From positions 4,626,001 through 4,690,000 of the forward strand of contig JAJFZO010000094.1 of the NCBI GenBank assembly GCA_021397835.1: 64,000 nt of DNA, written 5' to 3'. The translations under genes and the position numbers were made by a program. Numbering within the stretch: position 1 is the first letter of the stretch; the number at the start of each line of letters is the position of its first letter. This DNA comes from Moringa oleifera. Its lineage: Eukaryota; Streptophyta; Magnoliopsida; Brassicales; Moringaceae. Below are positions 24,701 through 38,643 of this stretch, piece by piece. Below the pieces are notes generated by a model that was not told where the DNA came from, did not search any database, and saw only the letters and a program-made list of their open reading frames with translations.

Positions 24701-26200
24701 TTTTTATTTTTTAATAATTTTATACTGATAAATTTTTTGAATTGTAAATAGTGTAAATTTAAAAAGATATATTTTTTAATTTCTAAAAAGTTCTAAAATA
24801 TTTCATGATGATAATTTAAATATTTTTTAAAAATTTGGTACAATTTTTAAGTTAAAATTTATTGTAAAATATTTTTAAATGAATATCTTCAAATTTGATT
24901 TTTTTTAATATTAAATAAAATAAATTGAAAATATTAAATATATAATTGATTTTAATTAATATAATGTAAATAAACAGTGAATATAATTTAATTTTTTATA
25001 TTTATTCCAATTATTTTTTTATTTTGTTTCATCATTTCACCGGTTTATATATATTAATTTATCATGCATTTATATGTGAATTTTAAAATAGTGATGAACT
25101 TTTTATGATAATGTTTCAAAACAGAAAATAAGTAATAATATTGTTTAATTTATTATTATAACATCATGCTTATGATAGAATATTCATCATATTGGTATTA
25201 AATTAATAGATAAATTGGTCGAAATCTTTTTATTCTAAAGTCAAATAGATCATTTGATTTTGCGAAATGTTCATACTATTGGGATGCAGCCCTAACATGA
25301 CCAAATAGGTGGTAAAGTAATAAATAATTTTGACCAAATTAGGTGTGGATCAAGCATAGTTCAACTTGGAGATTAACTTTCATATAACCTAACTATCTTT
25401 TTTGAAAAATAATAAAAATTTAAAATATTTGATGAATATTTACAATATCGTATTTTATTCGAGATCAAATTGTTTTTATTGAATTGGGTTTTTAAAAGAT
25501 AAAAATATGTGTTAATTTAATAAAATGAATTATTAACTTTTTATATTAATATAGTAAATTAAAAAAATATCTATTTATCATTTTATTGGAAAACTTGACA
25601 CAAATAGAGGATCTTAATCTTTTAATTTGATCATGATATTGTTTTGATTTTGAATTAGGTATAGATATGTTTTTAAAGGTTAATTGACAAAAAATTTCAT
25701 GATTTTAAAATAATTTCATAGGTTTATCAAAAATAAATAATTTATAAATTGACCGATTAGATGATTTTATATAATATAAGTTTGATAATATTAAAATAAA
25801 TATCACTAATAACTCTTTAGATTTAATTAACTTGATTATGAACCAATAGTATGACATGGTGAGATTTTATTCCACGGTGATAAAATTATTTTAATTTTAG
25901 ATAACAGGTGGGTTCCGATTTTTTGGAAATATTTATATAACTAGAGTTTTAATGCATAATTCTTAAATTTATGTGGTAATTTAGATTTTTAAACATAATT
26001 AGAGGTGTTAAATATTAAAATATAAAGTAATTTAAAAAGAAAAAAAGGGCAAAAGAAAAGCTTGAAAGTTGACTAAATTAGTAAATTAGACATTTTTATG
26101 AATAAAATTTCAAATATCTGTTTAAAGTTGCAGTTTCTTTTCTTGGTCTGGTAGTTAGTGCCAGATTGATACTCTGTTTTCTTCCCCTCCTTCCCTACTC
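21722..26200. other. Gene desert between ELP5 and PMI
   Basis: About 4.5 kb of extremely AT-rich DNA between two divergently transcribed genes. I see no coding exon on either strand. The only compositional break is a GC-richer island at about 23.8-24.2 kb, listed separately. The last few hundred bases before 26.2 kb should hold the promoter of the isomerase gene. Confidence 0.65.
23810..24180. promoter_or_regulatory. Orphan GC-richer island with G-boxes
   Basis: Within an AT desert this block is markedly richer in G and C. It carries two ACGTG cores, CACACGTGCG near 23886 and the G-box ACACGTGA near 24050. It also has inverted MYB-like half-sites in GTAACGTCCGTTAC near 23991 and several pyrimidine tracts toward 24180. 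No open frame follows on either strand. It resembles a plant promoter or leader that has lost its gene, or a distal control region for a neighbouring gene. Confidence 0.3.
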
Positions 26201-26219
26201 TATCTGCAGTTCGTCGTTA

Positions 26220-26220
<1 letters not shown>

Positions 26221-26251
<31 letters not shown>
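26221..26251 (+). repeat. (CT)n tract in the PMI leader
   Basis: CT units with one TTT break, about 260 bases upstream of the isomerase ATG. Pyrimidine tracts of this kind are common in plant 5' leaders and core promoters. Confidence 0.85.
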
Positions 26252-26506
26252 GTGGGCTCCCATCTTTTGTCTGATTCCATTTCCCTCTCTTTCCCAGTTT
26301 TGCGGCTCTTGCCCTTTTTATATGAACTCTTAAAAAGGGCAGAGAGCCAACAGCTTCTGGGCATACAGATATCAATCCATCTCTAAGAACATCCCTTACT
26401 CTCCTTTCTTTAAACATCCTTCACTCTCATTTTATTTTTTTTAAACACTCCGGTTTTTCCATCACTCCAATAACGCATACTAACCGACACTGACCCGTAG
26501 TTAACC

Positions 26507-29500
26507 ATGGAGAGGATCGTTGATGGTGACGGTGACCCGGTGAAGCCCATGCCACTTCTGCGGCTCAGATGCTCTGTTCAAAACTATGATTGGGGCAGAG
26601 CCGGGGTCGACTCTCACGTGGCGAGGCTGCACGCGTCGAATTCTGGGGTCCAGATCAAGTTGGAGAAGCCCTACGCTGAGTTCTGGATGGGCACTCACGA
26701 GTCCGGCCCGAGTTACGTGGTGCGGAGCGGGGAGGAAAACGGGGCATCCCTCGGGTCCGTGAGCGTGAGCTTGAAATCTTGGCTCTCCGAAAATCCTAAT
26801 GTGCTTGGTCGTCGAGTTTTGGACAAGTGGGGCTGTGATCTCCCCTTCTTGTTCAAGGTATACAGTGCATATAGATACATACACTTGCACATGTGCGTAT
26901 TTGAATTTTGCATTTTGTTGAGCTTTTTTTCTTGTTATTGAGTTTCAGGTGATTTTGATGTTAACTTGACTGAGAATTCAGTTGTGTAACCGCACTCACA
27001 GAAACTTCTGTGCGTTACTCAGAGAATACTTATGGATTTATGTTTTGTTAGTGATTGATCTTTGTTTTGAGTTGTTTTGAACTTAGCTTGACTGAAGATC
27101 TACTTTCTTAATCTACTCTTCCTAGGGCATTCTTCCTCTTTTCTGAAAATTGGAGTTCCTTCTTTTCACTAACACAAAGGTCAAGGTAAAATTTTGTGTA
27201 TTCTAGAGGATTTATGACTGAGCACTCATAATTCTGTGGTGGTGGCGTGTGCTTTCTTCTTCAACTGAAATCTTCTTTTTTTTGTTTTTGAGTTATTGTC
27301 TTATACTTTTTGACTAATTATGAATTCCAAACCGGATATACTGATGGGTTTGAGATTTTTTTGTCCTTTTTCTAAATTGATATTTGAATTTCTTGGATTC
27401 TTAAATTTTCTATTTTGTTTGTGGTTTTGTGGATTTTGATTGTTTGGATTGAGATAGGTACTGTCGGTGGCAAAAGCACTGTCAATACAAGCACATCCAG
27501 ATAAGGAATTAGCAAAGACATTGCACAAGTTGCAGCCAGATCTTTATGAGGATGACAATCACAAACCTGAGATGGCTTTGGCGATTACCAAGTTTGAGGC
27601 TCTCTGCGGGTTTATCACTCTTCAGGTAGTTTGCTCATCTTTGCACTTGGTGTTACCTGCATCTATCAATCTTTGGTTTGTCTCACCTCCGTCCTCCCCA
27701 CCTTCCCCCTTTTTACTAGGGATTTCTTCTGGCAATTCACTAATTATAAGGGCTCGAGGGGATTTTTTTAATCCTTTAAAAAATGTTTTATGATGATCAA
27801 GGTAATTTGTAATTTGAATTTTGAGTAGTATTGCTCTCCATATAATTGTCATAAAGACACAAATATTGTCTCTTGAGTTACTAGTGGAAGAATGTGAAAA
27901 TTTTTCAACAGAATTTTGATCGTAAACCACTGGGAATATTTCAGTTATTGGCTCTTCCTATAAGTGGATCCCACTTATTAGACAACTAGATTAAGTGATG
28001 GTAAGACTTGTTTGGAATTTACCCTGAAATTTCAGAGCCATCCGGGCAAAGGTGAGTCATGTACAGTATGAGTTTGTCAATGTTGATATTGAAAAATACG
28101 GAAAATTACTGAGTTTTTTATATATTAAGATTAGACATCTCCTTTTCTGTTTTGGGTTTCGGGAACTTGGATGTCGACTTGAATTGTGGGTGTGTATTTT
28201 TATTGTCTGGCTAAGACAGCGGAGGCAGATTGTTCCATTTGATAATATGATCTTAAGTTTTCCATCTCTTATTTGATAACTTGTCTTAATTCAACACCTA
28301 TCAAGAAATAATGGATGCCTTAAATTTGAGGTCCAGGATGTGCAGACAGCACCTTTCTATCCTTTTGAATGTCTACATGGGGTGCCATGGGAGAGTGATT
28401 TGAGTGTTCTCAACGGTATGGCCTTATCCTTATGGGAGAAGCTTACCTCAATCAGTTTTGAATATCCAGGAGGATACAATTCCAATTTAACTGCAGACAG
28501 GAAGGGTATGAGCCTTGTGGGTTCATGGAGCTCCATTCCCTTGTGGATTAATGAAGTGTAGGTTGGATACCAGTTGACTACAAACCCAGGGATTTAACCC
28601 TTTTTCAATTTGTAGAATTAGAAGAAATGCTCATCATAGGAGTGGGTTGTGTGAGAACATGTCTCCTTCAATGGCTCTAACCAAAACCACCATTAAAATA
28701 TAAGTTTATCTGAAGTGAACTTCCTCAGAGTGATAATTAAATTTGTTAGCACTAACTTGGAACAACTTGTTCTTTCTTCCCAGGAACTTAAGGGGGTGCT
28801 TGATAGTGTTCCGGAGATTGTAGAACTTGTTGGTAGAGAAGCTGCACATGAAGCCTTACATATCAATAAGCAAGATGGAGAGGAGAAAGTAAAATCTGTT
28901 CTCCAGTCAATTTTTACCCAACTGATGTCTGCCAATGGGAAGATGACGACTGAAGCTATATCCAAAATGAAAAGTCGCTTGCACATGGAGAGTCAGGTCA
29001 TTTAGCTTTTTATGTTCATTTTTTTTGATATCACTGAGAGGCTTAATATAGGAGTCTTCATCATTTGTGGCATTTTAAACTTTGATTAAATGCAAAAACT
29101 AAAGCAGATGACCTCCCTCCTTTCTTCATCTGCTAGTTTGCATCTTAAATCTTCTGTCCCTCTCTGCAAGGATACTCTGACTGGACTAAAGCGAAGCAGA
29201 ATTTCCAAATCTTACTGTGCATCTGTAGTATAAGTGAAAATCAATCTTGAAGTAGCTCTCACAGCTAGCCACTGCTTATATAGGCAGTTAATCTGTAGAT
29301 CTTGACTAGCCTGGCGTCTTGTTTATCACTTCTTTTTTTTTTTTTTTATATGTGCGAATCTAATATTAAGGCAACTGTGCTGTGAATTTTCTGTAGTTGC
29401 TGACCAGCCAATTATATGCACTTAAGTCACTTCCATATATATTTGCATTTTATTTTCTGGAAAACAAATTTGATTCACAAGATGTTGAGGCTATTGCCTA

Positions 29501-30450
29501 GTTGTCTTATTTCAGTATTTCCAATGTTGCAACTATTTGCCTGATGCCACCTTTTCCTGTTGATGTCAGGTGAGGCAGCTGACAGACAAAGAACAGCTGG
29601 TTTTGCAATTAGAAGAGCAATATTCTGCTGATGTCGGTGTCATATCGGCCTTCTTCTTAAATTATGTGAAGCTTAATCCAGGTGAAGCTTTGAGTCTTGG
29701 GGCCAATGAGCCCCATGCTTACTTATCAGGCGAATGCATTGAGTGCATGGCAACTTCAGACAATGTTGTACGGGCTGGTCTGACTCCCAAGCACCGGGAT
29801 GTCCAAACTCTTTGTTCCATGCTAACATACAAACAGGTAGAACATTCGTCTGAACATCTGATCCAAGGTTGTTGTATTATAGTTATATTCCCTGCCTTTT
29901 CTTTTGCTTCTCTTCTATTTTCCTTAACTAAGGCCTATAGCGTGGATATGCTCACTTATTTAGTCAGTACATGAATTATTTGTTGTCTCTTGCATTGTTG
30001 CCCTTCCTAGTTTCATGTGCTCTGGTATTTAGTTTCTGCGCTTTCAGTTTATATCCATGATAAAAATTTTATATGATTCAGCTCTTTAAACCTGTCATTT
30101 GACACCTGTTCTTGGTTTAGGGCTCCCCTGAAATCCTGAAAGGATTTTCTGTGAATCCGTATACAAAGAAGTACCTCCCGCCATTTGATGAATTCGAGGT
30201 TGATCATTGCACTCTTCATGCAGGAGCATCCACAGTGTTTCCTGCAGTGCCAGGACCGTCCATTTTTCTGGTCACCACTGGGGAAGGAACAATGCATACA
30301 CAATCATTTGTTGATGTAGTGACCAGTGGAGATGTTCTGTTTTCACCTGCCAACACTGAGATTAAGGTAGCAACTACATCTGATCTGCAGCTTTATAGAG
30401 CAGGGGTGAATAGCAGGTTCTTGCAAACTTTAGTAGATGGTGATTATTAG
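26507..30450 (+). CDS. PMI: Mannose-6-phosphate isomerase (type I)
   Basis: The five exons are 26507-26857, 27458-27625, 28784-28996, 29570-29836 and 30121-30450, all phase 0. The product is 442 residues, the usual length for plant PMI. The enzyme interconverts fructose-6-phosphate and mannose-6-phosphate in the cytosol, feeding GDP-mannose, ascorbate and glycoprotein synthesis. The type I signature is complete. The N-terminal block is QNYDWGR. Zinc ligands Q128 and H130 lie in SIQAHPDK, E155 in HKPEM and H293 in NEPHAYL. The active-site arginine is R312 in [10 protein letters not shown]. The C-terminal cupin domain has [12 protein letters not shown] and SPAN. The ATG at 26507 is the first in frame after an in-frame stop upstream. 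Intron 2 is about 1.16 kb and contains only short non-conserved frames. Arabidopsis has two such genes (PMI1, PMI2); I cannot say which this matches better. Confidence 0.95.
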
Positions 30451-31459
30451 CAGCTTTTTCCTCTAGGTTGGTATGTAATTAATTTATTGTCTTTCTATTT
30501 AGTTTTGTCATCTTTCTATGTAGTTCTACTCTTTATGTTTTCCTGTATTTTTTGGTTTTCTGATTCTTTTGCAAAATATGTTCTTTATACTGTAATGTAA
30601 CATTCAATCATATAGTGAAAATTATAGAATAAGAATCCTGGCAAGTGCTCTGATGTTTCAAAGTGCTCTGTTCTCAAGTTTGAGTTTTTCCCCCTCATCA
30701 AACTATCAGCACAAAAAGATATCCTGAACATAAACAAGTAATCCAGGAAAGAAAGTTGAAGGACTCAGGAGTTTAACTCCTAACATGTAATTCAAGTATT
30801 CAGTTCTGCAGAATAACAGGGTTCATTCAGAAGTCATTCCATCCCCTTTAATAGATTGAAAAAATAGAGGAAAGAAATAGGTCAAGTGGACTCCACATCA
30901 TGACAATAGCCAATTTGGGTACACCTCAGATGCAATTTAATGAGCTTTTACATGGCATTACATAGAGCCCCATTAAAACTACTGCCCAAATATATAAGAA
31001 TCCTCAAGCTCAGTGCCTAAATTTGACATCAGTTGACCTTTTCTTTGTTTCAACTTGACTACATCTTGAAGCAAATGGAGCATCCAGGAATGTCAGCCAT
31101 TAAAGTTGACCTGATAGTCCTAGAACCAGAACAATCATGGAAATGTTGGATGACTTTCCATGCAGGAAAAATACCTTTGACCATATCCTAAAGCATTAAC
31201 ACAGGAATACAATTCTCACCCACTTCAGGTAGTAGATAATAAAGCAAGCAAGCTTTACTTCATGTAGAAGTAAAATGTTCTACAAACCCAAAAATTGCAG
31301 CATCTAAAAATGCACAGAAGCAAGAAACTTTCACAATGTCTGTTCCATCCTATATAAAAAGGCATCCATCCAACCAAATTTATGCGTCAAAATTTCAAAT
31401 GGTACCCTATTCAATGAAATAACAGCAATAAAACAGAACTGCCCATTAAGATAAGCTCT
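30451..31459. other. Convergent 3' regions of PMI and eS7
   Basis: One kilobase between two convergent stop codons. The left part is the PMI 3' untranslated region, ending probably near 30.6 kb. The right part is the eS7 3' untranslated region read on the minus strand. No other gene is seen. Confidence 0.6.
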
Positions 31460-32603
<1,144 letters not shown>

Positions 32604-33741
32604 CTTGACAGGTCTGAAAATTAAAAGAGAAAACATTGATGCAAACATGAACAGGATTTCCCTACTTATTTGTATATCTTAACAAACATCACCATCTTCA
32701 CATTAGTTTTAAAAGTGGCTGCCATTCACAAGCTCACTAAAGCTGAATGTTCATTAAGCAAGTATTAAGAAAGGATCACCATGTAAAGTATCATTGAAGG
32801 GTATTACAAGATAAAGGTCTACACAAAACCAGGAAAAAAAATTTAACTGGCAAAAATTTAACAAGAGAGGGAAACAAATTTCTCTAGAAAAATGTTCAGA
32901 GCCCCACTAGACTTTCTGGTGGCCCAACTTACATCTAAAACACCTCCATATCACTAGCACATATTTAACAATTAGATATCAACTCAAGTTGCACCCGCAG
33001 CAGCATTTTCTCGACAAATTTCAAGGTAAACCTTGTTGATAAGATCATTCCAGCTACAGAGATTAGCAGAATAAAGGATAGGGTCAAGTATCCACGTTTA
33101 CAAGCAGAAATCAAAACATCAATAAATGGAAAAGCTAAGCAAATTCACAGCTACATAATGGCAGGAATAACCATTACCTATCTTTAGGGAATATTTAAAA
33201 TATCAAAATTTCACTTACTTCACTAGTCTGCTTTCAGAAATTCATCCATGAAAACAACAGGAAGCTAATATCTGACAAAGTGACGCCAAAAGTAAACACT
33301 AACATTAAACATGAATACAAGACAATAGAGACATAACCACTTATCCAAGTCCGCACACTCGCTGACTAAAAATACAATAACTCTTTTACTATTTCCTATC
33401 CTCTTTCCTCCGTTTTCTTCGGAAACTAACAAATTAAACACAGCATTGTAAACGATGAAGAAAAACAGTTGCTTTATAGATTACTTTACTGCTTTGAGTG
33501 ACAGGGGCATGTTTTGATCTTTACTATACAAGCAAAAGATGAAAAAAATAAAGAGAAACCCATTAGAGGACAAGCGAGACAGAGCGCTCATAACGATTAT
33601 TAACCAACAGAAACAATGGTAACATACAAACAATCGCTGCAATGGTCCCAGATAATATGCACGAGAAACAAGAGAAAACAAGGACAACCCTGTTGATGAA
33701 GAACGAAAAGAAGAGAACCCATTTGGTAATAGGGAGCTTAC

Positions 33742-33860
33742 CAAGCAGAGAAGCTAGGATTAAGATCTGTACGGTCAAGGAAGAACCCTACGTTGCCTGC
33801 TGCTGCTGCCTCTCCTGCTTTCCGTGGACAGAGGAGAGTCGAGTGGGAGCGGCTATGAGG
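33742..33860 (-). other. RPS7: Non-coding first exon of eS7
   Basis: A minus-strand GTAAGC donor at 33741-33736 fits the acceptor before the ATG exon (exon start 32613). The exon contains a GCAGCAGCAG stretch and TAGGGTTCTTCC. The 5' limit at about 33860 is estimated, since no cap site can be read. Confidence 0.6.
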
Positions 33861-33877
33861 TTTAATAGTCCCGCAAA

Positions 33878-34013
33878 TAGGGTTTTGAAGTTGCCCTACT
33901 TTGGACGGTTTTGATTGATCGAGTATATGGTGTTACGTTGAATGTGGGCCGTTGATTGCTAGTGCTCATGTAAACCCAGCTGCTTGTGCTTCAGAGAAAT
34001 TAAAGGAGGCCCA
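33878..34013 (-). promoter_or_regulatory. eS7 promoter: telo-box plus site II elements
   Basis: Plus 33878-33885 reads TAGGGTTT, a telo-box on the minus strand. TGGGCC occurs at 33945-33950, and GGCCCA (minus TGGGCC) at 34008-34013. The telo-box and site II pair is the known architecture of plant ribosomal protein gene promoters and TCP-factor targets. Confidence 0.6.
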
Positions 34014-35091
34014 TTTTGTCAATGTTCCAAATAGTAAGAGAAGCCATTTTTTCAAAATAAATAAATAAAATAAAATAATCTTTTGTGTTTTCTATTTATT
34101 TGAGTATATATATATATATATCAAATTCTCATTCAAAATCAATAAATTTTTTCTCAAATAAATAATATAATCTTTTAATCCTTAAACTTTCAATAATTTA
34201 TATATTTATTTTTTAAAAAATATTAATAACATACTAACAAATTTTCAAAATTTTTAGTAATTTTATATTAAATTACTAAAGTTTACCATGTCTATAAATA
34301 AAACATGAAATTTTAAAAATTCATTTATAAATTTTGATTTATTAAATATATTTAAATTATGCTTTAACTCAAAACAACATTAAAGAATTAAACATATTTA
34401 TAATATTAAAATATTTAAAAATAATTTAAATAAAACTTATATTTTATTTTAATTTTTTAAAATTTCAATATTTTTCATTTATAAATTATTCTCACAATTT
34501 TTTAAAAATTTTTATAATTTAGTTTTTAAAAAAAACATTTTCATTATTAAAAAATTTATGAAAATTTTCAAAACAACATTCTTCTATCATTTTAGTTTTT
34601 CATTTTTTATAAATTTTGATTTCAATTAACAAATTAATATTTATTTTGAAAAATCTCAAGATTTTTAGATTTTAAATAATATCAAAACAAAACATAAATA
34701 AATAAAAAATAAACCAGCATTGGGTTCCCAAGCTGCCATCAAGTTCATTGATTTTGGCTCCTTATAGGCATGAACCCCAGAGCCAGGGGGAGTACAAGCA
34801 TCAAGCATATCTTACTAGCATTAGTTTTTGAGAAGCATGAAAGTACCCTTAATAAATATCTTCCTAAGAATGGATGAAAGGAAGTTGAAACCATTAAGCT
34901 GGAAAAATACTTCATTTATCAATATGAAACAACTGAGTGGAACAGCAAATTTCCAACCACTGCACTTCACAGAAACTGGATTCAACAGCACATTTCCGAC
35001 AACTAAACTTCATGGAAACTGGATTTGTATCGGTCACGAACCCTGCAAAATGTCAAGAAGCTTCCATGGTTGCTCTGCAGGCATGTGGGGT
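34014..35091. other. AT-rich spacer and 3' region of the alpha/beta hydrolase gene
   Basis: Positions 34050-34720 are low-complexity AT DNA with a short TA repeat near 34107. From about 34720 to 35091 the composition becomes mixed and probably includes the 3' untranslated region of the hydrolase gene. No coding exon is seen. Confidence 0.55.
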
Positions 35092-38000
35092 TTATGGTTT
35101 GTTTAAACTATTTAACCATTGTAGTATGACTTCTGCTCCCTTCTCCCATTGACAGTCTAACATCATGTCGTGAGCAACCCCTTCAACACAGACTGGTGAC
35201 ACACCATAGAATCTGCCAGTTTCTTGGAGTCCTTCAGAATCCTGGCAATGTATTTCAGTTTGAATGATTTCAACGGTGTGGATCGATAAGAATCAGAAAG
35301 CTTTCTGAAAATAGCCTAAATGAGTATGCAAGTGCTGAAGATCAATTACAGAATGAAGAATAACATTGGTTTTACCACTATGAAGTCATCATTTGCACCC
35401 ACGACAAGGATTTTGATGGAAGATTTTGGAGCTTTTGGCACTGGAAGTGACGCATTCAGCTTCCTCAGATCGAACAATGGCATCCTAGAACTTTCTTTCA
35501 TTAGCTCTTGATACCTGAAAGCAAAGAAGAGAAGTTAAAACCTTGCGTTTTACATAAATAGATGACAATCCATGAGATTAAATGAAATACGCCAAATTAC
35601 TAAATCATCAAGGGTAATAATATATTTGGTTATCCAATGTCAATTATGAAAAGAATAAGTGATTAGTTTATAAATGTGAGAAGTTTCTTGTCGTCTGAAT
35701 GTATTTATATAGGAAATACAGAGATTAATTGTCTTAATATATGGAAGGTTGAAGGTTTCTGTTGTAGTTCTATGCTTCCATAAAGTCTTTGTCAGAAACT
35801 TTCACAAAGCAGGCGTGTAAAGATTATAGGTTATTAGCATTGGTGATTACAAACAACCAGAAGAGAAAAGAAATGCTCGAGGATGCAAGCAGATGGGGTT
35901 TGAACAAACCGTTGCACAAGATGATCCTCCATTGTTGACGAGAAAAATGTCTCCCGGCAAAGAGGAAGATCAGTTTGAAAAGCTTTAGCAGCCAAGCTTC
36001 GTGTGACCTGCTCAAGGGATTTAACCAGCCTAATTCATCAAAAAATTTACTCTTCACAATTTGATGTGTAAACTAAGGCAAAATTAACAAAGATCAAAGC
36101 AGGGCAGTTTTCTATTAGCCTTCATGTATTTTAATGGAAAACATGAACTGAATCATCAGAGGAGCTTCAGCAACGGGAGCGTAAACACTAAAAGGAGGGG
36201 GAAACAGGAAGGCAAACAGATTATTATCTTCGAAAGAAAGGAATTACCTTAAAAGCAGCTACAGGTTTTGAAAAGAGATACCGCCATACTAACCCACTGA
36301 GAAAGGGAAATGGCAAACTCAGCCAATTACTTTCAAATGAAGACAGAGTACAAACTTTAGATAGTATGAGAAGTCACCTATTACCCGAAGGTGGCACAGA
36401 GCAGACAAGCACAGCTCCAGCAAGTTCTGGGTACAAATTTACCATTCCTAAAGTCCAATGACAGAGTCAGTTGGGATGGAAACTGCTCACAGAAACCATG
36501 AACCCAATACAGACAACTTGAACAAAGAGTAAATGACTTTGAATCTAATTTGAGGGATAAGTGCTGTGCCTCTTGAGGCAAGAAATGCAATTAATTTGTT
36601 CACCTTATAGCCGAGCAGAAAGGTTTCTAGAGCACAATTTGAACGTAATTACAAATATTGGTAAAGATTTTCAATCGACAATAACACTATGTTCTTGGTT
36701 TTTTTTTTAGGAAGTTTGAATCTATCTTTAGTTACATTATCAAAAGAAGGCAGCATAATCAGAGGAATTTGGATTCACTATGCAGTTTTGCAGTACTTCA
36801 GTTCATATTACATCCTCCTAGAGTCTTAAACTTATCCCTCATGAAATATTTACCTGAAGGTTTCTCATTGCTCATATTTGCAACATAACACTGGATGATA
36901 AGCCCTCCAAATGAATGTCCAACCAGAACTGGAGGCAAGCTAAGTTTTTTCTGAATGAAGTCGGCGACATTGCTGGCATGTGTCTACTGCAGAATACACA
37001 GTTAACAGCAGATTGGATAAGCACTCTACACTAATACCATCCAAAGTGTTCAGGTTAAGGGCTGAAAGGAAAGAGGTGCATAAAACTAGTTAAGCCACAT
37101 ACCTGGAGAGATCCAGCAACTGTACCAGGAGGTCCATCACTTTCACCCTGGACATGCAGAAACAGTACGCAATCAGCACAAGATTCTCAATCAGTGTAAG
37201 ATTTGCAGATTGAAGTAGTATAGCCAGTACTGTTATGAAGGAAACCCTTTTAGATGCAGATGACTATAAGAAGGTAATAGTATCTCTGTACAACAACTAA
37301 GGAGGCACAGACACTGAGATTTGTATCATTCTTCCCATTTTATACCAAACCTAATGCCAAAAATGATTTCTGATTGACTGCATGGGATAGATATCCACTG
37401 AGATTGTTTTTCAATAACATATGCTCATCAAATACTGCATTTCAGCACGGGAGCAAATCTCTTATTTAAGTCCTTAAACTCTGAGCTTACACCTTCAGCC
37501 ATGTTAATGCAATCACTTTAAAGTAAATTTGCTTCTGTATCGTTCCTATCATAATAGAAAAAAGGATTGCAAAATCTTTCTTAAACTCAGAGAAATCAAA
37601 ACAAGGTAATAGCTAGTCTATAACCAACAAACCCAAAGTTTTTAAGCTTAACCCATCCAGGCATGGCAAACTATTACTTTGCACACGTGGAGATCTCAGC
37701 TAAAGGTGAGCTTCAGTTGTGTCAATAGCAGAATGAAACCATTGACAGATAAGTCCTTCACCAAATCACCAATACATGCTTAATTTTCCAGACTGGTTGA
37801 CTTGCGATGAGTTTCCAACTGTATGCAATCCAGTACACATACTGGTAGAGGTTCATTGAAGACAAGCTAAATGCATCTTCAAGTGAGTGCCTAAAATTTC
37901 ATGGCCAAGACCAGAAGTGGCAGGTTTTTTTTTCTAACAGACCAAGTCACTCTACATGATATGCACCTAACATGCTATCTGGATACTTAGCTAATGTATA

Positions 38001-38643
38001 TCACCACAACTTATGATAAACACACAAATGGAGAGTTGGAACTCTGTACTTGGATACTGGTGACTGCCTAAGAAATAAGCTACGAGAAACCACAAAAGAT
38101 CCAAACCAAGGATTTTAATCCTCATTCCCCGCATCCCTAACCAAAAATAAATTTAATACAATGAAAGAGTATAAAATCAAAAGAGAAACAAGGAAAACAA
38201 CTAAATGCAGCCAAAAGGATCACAAATCACACGCTGTCAACAAACTGAAACCATTTAATATACATAGAAACATGGAGAGAGTGTAATCTGACCTGACCCA
38301 ACAGGCTGAGAGCATAGCAATCAAACCCAGAAGCAGAAAAGAAAGGTAACCAATGCTCAGCCCAGCACCAAGCTGCATGATAGCTCCCATGAACAAAGAC
38401 CACAGGCGGGTTTTCACTTCTCTCTCCGTTTTCATCGATGACACTACTCCTTTGCTCAATGACCTCCATGTTCAAACCAGAGGGGAGCTGGTGGAAAAGA
38501 CGAGACTGCCCCTGCTTAGTAACGTATGTGACTCGCATTTTGTTAGATTTACTAAGGACAGCAAGGGGGCTAATGGCCGCCTTAGGGGAGGACAATTTTG
38601 TTTGAAGAAGAGAGGCTGATTGGAAAACGAAAAGCGAAGCCAT
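35092..38643 (-). CDS. Alpha/beta hydrolase, probably plastid-targeted
   Basis: The eight exons in order are 38643-38293, 37147-37103, 36983-36854, 36447-36378, 36296-36248, 36007-35910, 35514-35376 and 35241-35092. The product is 343 residues. Exon 4 must use the GTGACT donor after 36378, because the nearer GTAATA donor would create a stop in exon 5. The first 35 or so residues are rich in Ser, Ala and Lys and poor in acidic residues, like a chloroplast transit peptide. The hydrolase fold follows. It has an oxyanion-loop HGSYHAAWCW at 85-94 and nucleophile elbow VGHSFGG with Ser156. The acid is D290 or D291 in VVGANDDF, and His318 lies in GVAHDMM. The triad is complete, so the enzyme is likely active. 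The substrate is unknown; the HGSYHAAWCW type occurs in a family of plant esterase-like proteins. Confidence 0.9.

Noticed and set aside
26501..26890. 129-codon minus-strand frame over PMI exon 1
   Set aside because: It is the complement of a GC-rich coding exon of a certain gene, and its composition mirrors PMI codons.
28340..28561. Plus-strand frame within PMI intron 2
   Set aside because: Considered as an extra exon, but PMI family continuity requires the direct join from ITLQ to ELKG, and the frame has no family match.
34828..35152. Plus-strand frames near the hydrolase 3' end
   Set aside because: They are antisense to the last hydrolase exon and its 3' region and lack any domain.
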